A stretch of 32,745 nt of DNA from Candidatus Egerieimonas intestinavium (lineage in GTDB: Bacteria > Bacillota > Clostridia > Lachnospirales > Lachnospiraceae): contig DVHU01000089.1 in assembly GCA_018711815.1 (NCBI GenBank), positions 1 to 32,745 of the forward strand. Reading direction: 5' to 3'. Position 1 is the stretch's first letter. Every line of letters begins with the position of its first letter. Positions 27,586-32,745 of this stretch are shown in pieces. The notes under the pieces are model-generated. The model did not search any database and was not told the origin of the DNA. It was given only the letters and a program-made list of their open reading frames with translations. A program made the translations under genes and the position numbers.

Positions 27586-27719
27586 AGCCGAAAAGCGGCT
27601 ATTATACCTGCGCATACCGGTTTCTGCGCTGGCCGCAGAAATCCGGGCGCTATTATCCGCCCAAGGCCCGTATCCGCGCAGCGGATATGAGATAATAGCC
27701 GAAAAGCGGCTATTATACC
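27581..27719 (+). repeat. Hairpin-rich pncB leader with an exact 28-bp repeat
   Basis: Two identical 28-bp units at 27581-27608 and 27692-27719 each fold as ATAATAGCCG/CGGCTATTAT around AAAAG. Between them are CCGGTTTCTGCG/CGCAGAAATCCGG, GGGCG/CGCCC and TATCCGC/GCGGATA. There is no ORF. It could be a structured RNA leader, a double operator, or an inserted repeat element. Confidence 0.75.
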
Positions 27720-27761
27720 CGTGTACAAATACATCTCCCGGAAAGGGAAAGGAGAAAAACC

Positions 27762-29222
27762 ATGAGAGCGATGAACCTGACACTGTTGACTGATCTTTAC
27801 GAGTTGACTATGATGCAGGGATATTTTAAGAACCCCACTGACCAGATTGTGGTATTCGACGCTTTTTACCGGAAAAACCCCTGCGACGGCGGCTACGCCA
27901 TCGCCGCGGGCTTGGAACAGGTAATTGAATATATCCGCAACCTTCATTTTACCTCCGATGACATCGACTATCTCCGGGATCTGGGAATCTTCGAGGAAGA
28001 TTTCCTGGATTACCTGAGAGGCTTCCATTTCTCCGGGGACATTTACGCCATCCCAGAGGGAACGGTGGTATTTCCCCGGGAGCCTCTGCTGAAGGTTATC
28101 GCCCCCATGATGGAGGCCCAGCTGGTGGAGACAGCTATCTTAAATATTATCAATCATCAGAGCCTGATCGCCACCAAGGCCTCCCGGGTGGTCTACGCCG
28201 CCAAGGGAGACGGGATCATGGAATTTGGCCTTCGCCGGGCCCAGGGGCCGGACGCGGGGCTTTACGGAGCCCGGGCCGCCGTCATCGCCGGGTGCGTGGG
28301 CACCTCCAACGTGCTCACCGGCCAGATGTTCCACGTGCCCGTGAAGGGAACTCACGCCCACAGCTGGATCATGAGCTTCCCGGACGAGTACACCGCCTTT
28401 AAAACCTACGCCCAGCTCTACCCCAAGGCCTGTATCCTTCTGGTGGACACCTACGACGTCTTAAAGTCCGGCGTTCCCAACGCCATCCGGGTATTCCGGG
28501 AAATGCGGGAATCCGGAGCCGAGATGAAGGGCTACGGCATCCGCATTGACTCCGGTGACCTGGCTTACCTGTCCAAGGAGGCCTACAAGATGCTGGCTGA
28601 GGCCGGTTTTGGAGACGCTGTGATTTCCGCCTCCAGCGACCTGGACGAGTACCTGATCGACAGCCTGAAGGCCCAGGGAGCCAAGATCAACTCCTGGGGC
28701 GTGGGCACGAACCTGATCACCTCCAAGGACTGTCCCGCCTTCGGCGGCGTCTATAAGCTGGCCGCAGTGAAAAACAGCGCCGACGGGGACTTCATCCCCA
28801 AGATCAAGCTGTCCGAGAATTCCGAAAAGGTGACTAACCCCGGAAATAAGCAGATTTACCGGATCTACGACAAGGCTTCCGGAAAAATCCGCGCGGATCT
28901 CATCTGCCTGGACGGAGAGACCTTCGACGAGAGCCAGGATATGATCATCTTCGATCCCCTGGAAACCTGGAAAAAGACCAAGATTCACGGGGGTACCTAC
29001 ACCCTGCGCCAGCTGCTGGTGCCCATTTTCCAGAAGGGCCAGTGCGTGTACACTTCCCCCTCCGTCATGGAGCTGCAGGAGATTTGCCGTCAGGAAAAGG
29101 AAACCCTCTGGGACGAGACCAAGCGTCTGGTAAATCCCCACGAGGTTTATGTGGATCTCTCCGATAAGCTGTACAAGATGAAGGCAGAGCTGCTGGAAGA
29201 GATGAGCCTGCAGGCTCTGTAA
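27762..29222 (+). CDS. pncB: Nicotinate phosphoribosyltransferase
   Basis: 486 residues. Makes nicotinate mononucleotide from nicotinate and PRPP, the salvage entry to NAD. Family marks: LLTDLYELTMMQGYF at the start, the EFGLRRAQGPDAG segment with the FGxRR motif, GTHAHSWIMSFPDE with the catalytic His, VDTYDV, GIRIDSGDLAYLSK, and ISASSDLDE. Length fits the longer bacterial class. AGGAG lies 7 nt before the ATG at 27762. It has its own promoter and leader, and a terminator that also carries the next gene's ribosome site. Confidence 0.95.
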   Translation: MRAMNLTLLTDLYELTMMQGYFKNPTDQIVVFDAFYRKNPCDGGYAIAAGLEQVIEYIRNLHFTSDDIDYLRDLGIFEEDFLDYLRGFHFSGDIYAIPEGTVVFPREPLLKVIAPMMEAQLVETAILNIINHQSLIATKASRVVYAAKGDGIMEFGLRRAQGPDAGLYGARAAVIAGCVGTSNVLTGQMFHVPVKGTHAHSWIMSFPDEYTAFKTYAQLYPKACILLVDTYDVLKSGVPNAIRVFREMRESGAEMKGYGIRIDSGDLAYLSKEAYKMLAEAGFGDAVISASSDLDEYLIDSLKAQGAKINSWGVGTNLITSKDCPAFGGVYKLAAVKNSADGDFIPKIKLSENSEKVTNPGNKQIYRIYDKASGKIRADLICLDGETFDESQDMIIFDPLETWKKTKIHGGTYTLRQLLVPIFQKGQCVYTSPSVMELQEICRQEKETLWDETKRLVNPHEVYVDLSDKLYKMKAELLEEMSLQAL

Positions 29223-29235
29223 AATATAGTATTCT

Positions 29236-29278
29236 AAAAAACCTCCTTCCTCATAGACTGAACGGAAGGAGGTTTTTT
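29236..29278 (+). terminator. Terminator of pncB that contains the SD of the next gene
   Basis: Perfect 15-bp stem: AAAAAACCTCCTTCC (29236-29250) / GGAAGGAGGTTTTTT (29264-29278) with a 13-nt loop and a T-run. The ATG of the carboxypeptidase gene follows at once (29279), so GGAGG is in the stem. Confidence 0.88.
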
Positions 29279-29842
29279 ATGTCTGAATACCATATTCTGG
29301 TGAACCGGGAACACCCGCTCTCCAAGGATTACGTCCCCGGAGATCTGAAGGAGGCCTGTTTTCCTTTCCTGGCGGAGCCTGGGGATCCCAAGCGGCTTCT
29401 GCGCCAGACAGCCTGTCAGGCGGCCCAGAAACTCTTTACCCGGGCCCGGGGCCAGGGGCTTTGCCTCTGGGGCATCTCCGGCTACCGCTCCTATGCGCGT
29501 CAGGAAGAGATTTTCCGCCGGAGACTCTCCCAGGCCGGCGCAGCCCACGCCCAGGCTTACCTGGCTCCCCCGGGCTGCAGTGAGCACCAGACAGGCCTGG
29601 CCCTGGACGTGTCCAGCCCGGAGATTTCCTATGAACTGGAGGAGACCTTTGCCCAGACTTCCGAGGGACGTTTTCTCACCAAGCACGCGGCCTTCTACGG
29701 CTTTATTCTTCGGTACCCCAAGGGCAAGGAGGCGATCACCGGCTACGCCTGGGAGCCCTGGCATATCCGCTATGTAGGGCGGCCCCTGGCCCTCTACCTG
29801 TCCTTCACCGGGCTGACCCTGGAGGAGTATTTGGCTCTGTAA
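29279..29842 (+). CDS. D-Ala-D-Ala carboxypeptidase, VanY/M15B type
   Basis: 187 residues. Metallopeptidase of the LAS group: SGYRSYARQEEIF (about 63-75), the zinc motif SEHQTGLALDV (His about 102, Asp about 109), and EPWHIRYVG with the last zinc-binding His. It trims the terminal D-Ala of peptidoglycan peptides or dipeptides. No signal peptide or membrane segment is seen in MSEYHILVNREHPLSKDY, unusual for a wall enzyme, so either it is cytoplasmic or the true start lies elsewhere. The start is backed by GGAGG 6 nt before the ATG. No separate promoter; expression probably needs read-through from pncB. Confidence 0.9.
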   Translation: MSEYHILVNREHPLSKDYVPGDLKEACFPFLAEPGDPKRLLRQTACQAAQKLFTRARGQGLCLWGISGYRSYARQEEIFRRRLSQAGAAHAQAYLAPPGCSEHQTGLALDVSSPEISYELEETFAQTSEGRFLTKHAAFYGFILRYPKGKEAITGYAWEPWHIRYVGRPLALYLSFTGLTLEEYLAL

Positions 29843-29861
29843 GCGCTGGAGAGAAAAGCAG

Positions 29862-29967
29862 CATCCCCTGGCGGCGGGCGGCCTGTACTCAGCCTGCGCT
29901 CACTTCGAGCCTAGGTCTCGAAGCTGTGCTCGGCAAATTCGTACAGTTCGCCCGCTGCTAGGGGATG
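29862..29967 (+). repeat. Structured dispersed repeat, copy B
   Basis: Core 29889-29940 begins TCAGCCTGCGCTCA and ends TGTGCTCGGCAAATTC; the inner stem is CTTCGAG/CTCGAAG. The arms (29862-29888 and 29941-29967) start CATCCCCTGGCGGCGGGC and end GCCCGCTGCTAGGGGATG, pairing over about 27 positions with G-T pairs. It starts 20 nt past the carboxypeptidase stop and could serve as its 3' end. Confidence 0.85.
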
Positions 29968-30032
29968 TTCACTGATGCCGCTGCGCCCTCCCACCGGATA
30001 TGCCCTTTCGATAGGTATTCCCTACCCGCAGT

Positions 30033-30320
30033 TGCTCTTCCTTGGCCTATGGGCTTGTACGCACTTCCAGGCATGGAAGCTGCCCCTAGCTGCTCTTCCT
30101 CGGCCTATGGGCTTGTACGCACTTCCAGGCATGGAGGCCGCCCCTAGCTGCTCTTCCTCAGGCTATGGGCTTGTACGTGTTTCCAGGCATGGAGGCCGCC
30201 CCTAGCTGCTCTTCCTCAGGCTATGGGCTTGTACGCACTTCCGGGTTAGAAGCCGCCCCTAGCTGCTCTTCCTCAGTCTATGGGCTTGTACGCACTTCCG
30301 GGTTAGAAGCCGCCCCTAGC
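30033..30320. repeat. Five tandem 57-58 bp hairpin-forming units
   Basis: Units at 30033-30090, 30091-30148, 30149-30206 (58 bp each), 30207-30263 and 30264-30320 (57 bp). Each starts TGCTCTTCCT and ends CCCCTAGC. CTATGGGC pairs with GCCCCTAG (one mismatch) and encloses TTGTACGCA and a small stem (CTTCC/GGAAG in the first, CTTC/GAAG in the last two). Lengths are not multiples of three and no SD is present, so it is not coding. Confidence 0.88.
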
Positions 30321-30443
30321 AAAAATCCCGCAGTAATATGCGATTTGTATGAATTTGCCGAGCACATCCTGGAGACCCTAGGCTCCAGGTGAGCGCAGGC
30401 TGAATACAAATGCATATACTGCGGGAAATCTTGCTGGGGCGGC
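30309..30443 (-). repeat. Structured dispersed repeat, copy C
   Basis: The core lies on the minus strand at 30403-30351, with inner stem CCTGGAG/CTCCAGG. The arms extend about 40 nt each side (30309-30350 and 30404-30443; GCCGCCCC... pairing with ...GGGGCGGC), with a few bulges. Its left arm is shared with the last tandem unit. It lies downstream of spoVT. Confidence 0.85.
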
Positions 30444-30510
30444 CCTCCCTCAAACTGCTTACATTCCCATACACTGCAGGAAACCTTCCTGGGGCGGCTC
30501 CTCCCATCCA
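30418..30510. repeat. Imperfect direct repeat, period about 55 bp
   Basis: ACTGCGGGAAATCTTGC and ACTGCAGGAAACCTTCC, each followed by TGGGGCGGC, recur 55 bp apart. The first copy is also the right arm of repeat C, so the second may be the remains of another element. Confidence 0.5.
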
Positions 30511-30520
30511 TAGCTCTTGA

Positions 30521-31111
30521 TTAGGATTCCATCTGCCTCCCCAGGAAGCTGGCGGTGACGGCCGCCAGCTTCTGCTGGGCTTCCCCGGCCACTGCCTGTT
30601 CCCGGCTGTCCAGAATCATCACCGCCCCGATGGCATCCCCGGCGCTAATGATAGGCTGAATCACTGTCGCCCGAAACCTCCGGTCATTGCCATCCACAAT
30701 CTTAAAGCTTTCCCCATCCTTGCCGGTACACTTCTGGGCCCGCTCCTGGATGAGCTCCTCCATCTCCCGGCTGATGGATCTGCCCAGATACTCTCTCTGC
30801 TCCGGGCCGCTGGCCGCAATGATCTGATCGTGGTCGGAGATACACACCAGGGCCCCCAGATTCTGGGCCAAAAGCTCCGCAAAGGTTCTGGCAAATTCAC
30901 TCATCTCCCCGATGGGAGAGTACTTTTTCAGCACAATCTCCCCCTCGCGCCCGGTAAAAATCTCCATGGGCTCCCCCTCGCGGATCCTCATGGTTCTTCT
31001 GATCTCCTTGGGGACAACCACCCTCCCCAGATCATCTGAGTGTGTCAAGTATTCACAAAAATATTTTTTCCGATCCCGGAAACCCTTGATTTTACTGGAT
31101 TTTTTGGACAT
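30521..31111 (-). CDS. spoVT: SpoVT-like transcriptional regulator (AbrB + GAF) with altered N-terminus
   Basis: 196 residues from the ATG at 31111. An AbrB-type DNA-binding domain (DDLGRVVVPKEIRRTMRIREGEPMEIF, about residues 28-55) is followed by KKYSPIGEM and a GAF-like domain to the end, as in SpoVT, which controls late forespore genes. Normally DDLGR follows MKATGIVRRI closely; here it follows about 27 unusual residues (MSKKSSKIKGFRDRKKYFCEYLTHS), losing the recognisable first AbrB strand. The ATG has no real SD. A longer reading from 31210 is rejected because the promoter lies inside it. The 5' end is AT-rich and adjoins a recombinase gene. Confidence 0.78.
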   Translation of the reverse strand: MSKKSSKIKGFRDRKKYFCEYLTHSDDLGRVVVPKEIRRTMRIREGEPMEIFTGREGEIVLKKYSPIGEMSEFARTFAELLAQNLGALVCISDHDQIIAASGPEQREYLGRSISREMEELIQERAQKCTGKDGESFKIVDGNDRRFRATVIQPIISAGDAIGAVMILDSREQAVAGEAQQKLAAVTASFLGRQMES

Positions 31112-31163
31112 GGCCAATTCGGAGGCCAAACGAAAAAACTCAAAAAATGCCGCTTTTTGTCCT

Positions 31164-31192
31164 ATTATATCACATGGGGTCGAAAGTGTCGC
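31164..31192 (-). promoter_or_regulatory. Candidate promoter of the spoVT-like gene
   Basis: Minus strand: GCGACA (31192-31187), a 17-nt spacer, TATAAT (31169-31164), with a TGA before the -10 (extended -10). It lies between the recombinase stop and spoVT. Confidence 0.5.
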
Positions 31193-31216
31193 GGGCATTT
31201 TTTTGATCATTTTGCT

Positions 31217-32745
31217 TCAATGAAAACCGGTAAAAATATCCCCCCATTTCCATGTAATTTCAATTTCCTCGGAACTATATACTGTGACTCTTTCAATATC
31301 GTCATACATGCGCTCCCGCAGTTCCTCATCCGTAGCCTGCAACAAGTCTCCAGACTCTGCCAGATATATTTCCTGAGCTTGTCGTTCTTTCTCTTTCTGC
31401 AGTACCCCCTCCTCCCTTTGCTGTTCTTCCTGCAGTTTTTGTTCCAACTCTTTCTTATCGCTAATGAGCTTCCCTTTTTTCTGCAGAAAATCTTCCTTGC
31501 CGAATTTACCTTCACGGTACTGTTCATAAAGCTGAAAGTTTTGGTTATCGAATTGCGCCAGCTTAGCAGAAATAGCTGCCTGCCTCTTTCTGCATTCCAT
31601 CAGCGGATCTTCCTGCATTTCTTTTTGCCTCTGCTGATATTTTTCATTCATTAGCTGTAACTGTGCCTTATATGCTGACAGAACAACTTGTTCGATATCA
31701 GTTCTGCTCCAGAAGATTGAAGTACATATGGCATCTTTACGATATAGCTGTGTCGCGCAGGAATAGTATTCGTCCAGCCCATGTGTCTTTCTCAATCTCC
31801 GGCCGCAATGGCCACAATAATACACCCAGTCTTTTCCTTCCGAATGTTTCCGCTCAAACGGAGATTTCTTCCGGATTTTAGAATTTGCCAGTTCATATTC
31901 TTCATGTGACACAATAGGTTCGTGGCAATTTTCTGTTATCACCCATTCTTCCGGCGGCTTACGGTATGAGGTTTTCGCTCGAATTGTCCTGCTTTCACAT
32001 TTAAAATTCACCATAGCCCCTGTATATTTATAGTCTTTGACGATACGCAAGATGGCCTGATGGCTCCACATAGGCTCGCTGGTAAATCTGTCGCGAGATA
32101 TTTTTTTATATTCCGCAGGCGTTATAACCCTGCGCTCATTGAGTGCCGCCGCAACCTCTGTCGTTTTCATTCCATTGATAATACTCCGGAAGATTTCTTT
32201 GACAACAGGTGCTGTTTCAGGATCTATGATCATCTGGTCTTTTACGCCGGGCTTCTTTTTATAACCATAAGGGCAGCCCGTAATGTGCTTCCCCCTTGCC
32301 ATTCGGATATGCTTGCCTGCCTTAACCTTCTCAGAAAGGTCCTGACTATATCTTTGATAGATCAAATTTCTGAAAGCCACATCGAGTCCGCCGGTACTTC
32401 CAATAAAGTTGTCGCTGTCATAGTGGTCGTTTACCGCAATAAACCGGACACCCAGAAATGGGAACAAATGCTCCAGATAGTCTCCAACTTCCAGATAATT
32501 TCTTCCAAAGCGAGACAGATCCTTTACAAGGATACAATAAATATCGCCTGTCCGAACCAGCTCCATCATCTTCTGAAATTGGGGACGTTCAAAATTTGTA
32601 CCTGTATATCCATCATCAACAAATTCCAGAACCGGCCTGCCTACCAAATCGGAGTGTCCCTTCAAAAAGGTTCTTAACATCATCCTTTGACTACGGATGC
32701 TATCGCTCTCATCTTTGATGGCCCCTTTTCGGATGTTCATATCCT
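31217..32745 (-). CDS. Large serine recombinase, partial (5' end outside window)
   Basis: About 509 codons are visible. The open frame continues through the right edge; the first visible Met (32740) is probably internal, since the catalytic Ser that normally precedes DESDSI.SQR should be upstream. Seen: DDGYTGTNFERPQFQKMM, CILVKDLSRFGRNYLEVGDYLE of the resolvase domain (to about residue 150), then the Recombinase domain (GKHITGCPYGYKKK...), a zinc-ribbon (YYCGHCGRRL...YYSC), and a long coiled coil rich in Gln/Glu/Lys (about 350-460). It catalyses integration and excision of a mobile element. AT-rich relative to the chromosome. No other element gene lies in the window. Confidence 0.93.
   Translation of the reverse strand, partial: DMNIRKGAIKDESDSIRSQRMMLRTFLKGHSDLVGRPVLEFVDDGYTGTNFERPQFQKMMELVRTGDIYCILVKDLSRFGRNYLEVGDYLEHLFPFLGVRFIAVNDHYDSDNFIGSTGGLDVAFRNLIYQRYSQDLSEKVKAGKHIRMARGKHITGCPYGYKKKPGVKDQMIIDPETAPVVKEIFRSIINGMKTTEVAAALNERRVITPAEYKKISRDRFTSEPMWSHQAILRIVKDYKYTGAMVNFKCESRTIRAKTSYRKPPEEWVITENCHEPIVSHEEYELANSKIRKKSPFERKHSEGKDWVYYCGHCGRRLRKTHGLDEYYSCATQLYRKDAICTSIFWSRTDIEQVVLSAYKAQLQLMNEKYQQRQKEMQEDPLMECRKRQAAISAKLAQFDNQNFQLYEQYREGKFGKEDFLQKKGKLISDKKELEQKLQEEQQREEGVLQKEKERQAQEIYLAESGDLLQATDEELRERMYDDIERVTVYSSEEIEITWKWGDIFTGFH

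Noticed and set aside
27402-28028. 208-codon minus-strand ORF over the pncB leader
   Set aside because: It runs antisense through the start of pncB and through palindromes and has no family features.
30033-30320. Possible CRISPR array
   Set aside because: Units are repeated end to end over their whole length with no unique spacers, and no cas genes are present.
29965-30392. Short plus-strand ORFs in the tandem array giving repeated SCSSS.YGLVR peptides
   Set aside because: The repeat period (58/57) shifts the frame each unit, there is no SD, and the DNA keeps hairpins rather than codons.
31112-31210. Upstream ATG (31210) extending the SpoVT-like protein to 229 residues
   Set aside because: The likely promoter lies inside this stretch and no ribosome site precedes it.

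Overview
The window looks like chromosomal DNA of a moderately GC-rich, spore-forming Clostridia, most likely Lachnospiraceae. The reasons are a SpoVT-type sporulation regulator, a SleB-type wall hydrolase, a LysS carrying a C-terminal tRNA-binding domain, a DUF6145-like gene beside birA/dusB, and many strong AGGAGG ribosome sites with TTG/GTG starts. The genus cannot be fixed from the sequence alone.

Layout. (1) 1-2.75 kb is AT-richer accessory DNA: two MNT-nucleotidyltransferase/HEPN pairs (the first HEPN cut by the window edge) on either side of a lipoprotein gene. (2) 2.8-9.9 kb is housekeeping on the minus strand: greA-lysS, driven by a perfect TTGACA-17-TATAAT promoter and closed by a terminator, and a run of patatin-like phospholipase, argF, birA, DUF6145-like and dusB. 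(3) 10-12.8 kb holds an NfeD/SPFH membrane pair and a secreted SH3-SleB wall hydrolase. (4) 13-17.2 kb is a complete phosphate-uptake operon, pstS-pstC-pstA-pstB-phoU, behind a recognisable Pho box; its PstS is circularly permuted. (5) 17.6-27.1 kb holds a membrane-anchored polysaccharide deacetylase, a SpoU-type rRNA methyltransferase, pfkA, dnaE, a SAM methyltransferase, a CvfB-like S1 protein and an acyl-ACP thioesterase. (6) 27.3-29.8 kb holds tRNA-Gln(CUG) and, on the plus strand, pncB and a VanY-like carboxypeptidase. (7) 29.85-30.5 kb is a gene-free nest of structured repeats. (8) 30.5-32.7 kb has a spoVT-like gene whose 5' end abuts AT-rich DNA with a large serine recombinase running off the window.

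The most unusual content is intergenic. A 52-53 nt core recurs three times (17.3, 29.9 and 30.4 kb). Its two flanking strands are conserved, while the inner stem and the long outer arms differ between copies but stay self-complementary, which looks like covariation. Beside the last two copies are five tandem 57-58 bp units that each fold into a hairpin. A separate 142-bp MITE-like element with a 9-bp target duplication has inserted into the 3' end of the rRNA methyltransferase gene and rewritten its C-terminus; removing it in silico restores a short natural end. A two-hairpin 36-bp motif occurs twice, and a 28-bp palindromic repeat occurs twice in the pncB leader. Together these suggest several families of small structured, non-autonomous repeats in this genome.
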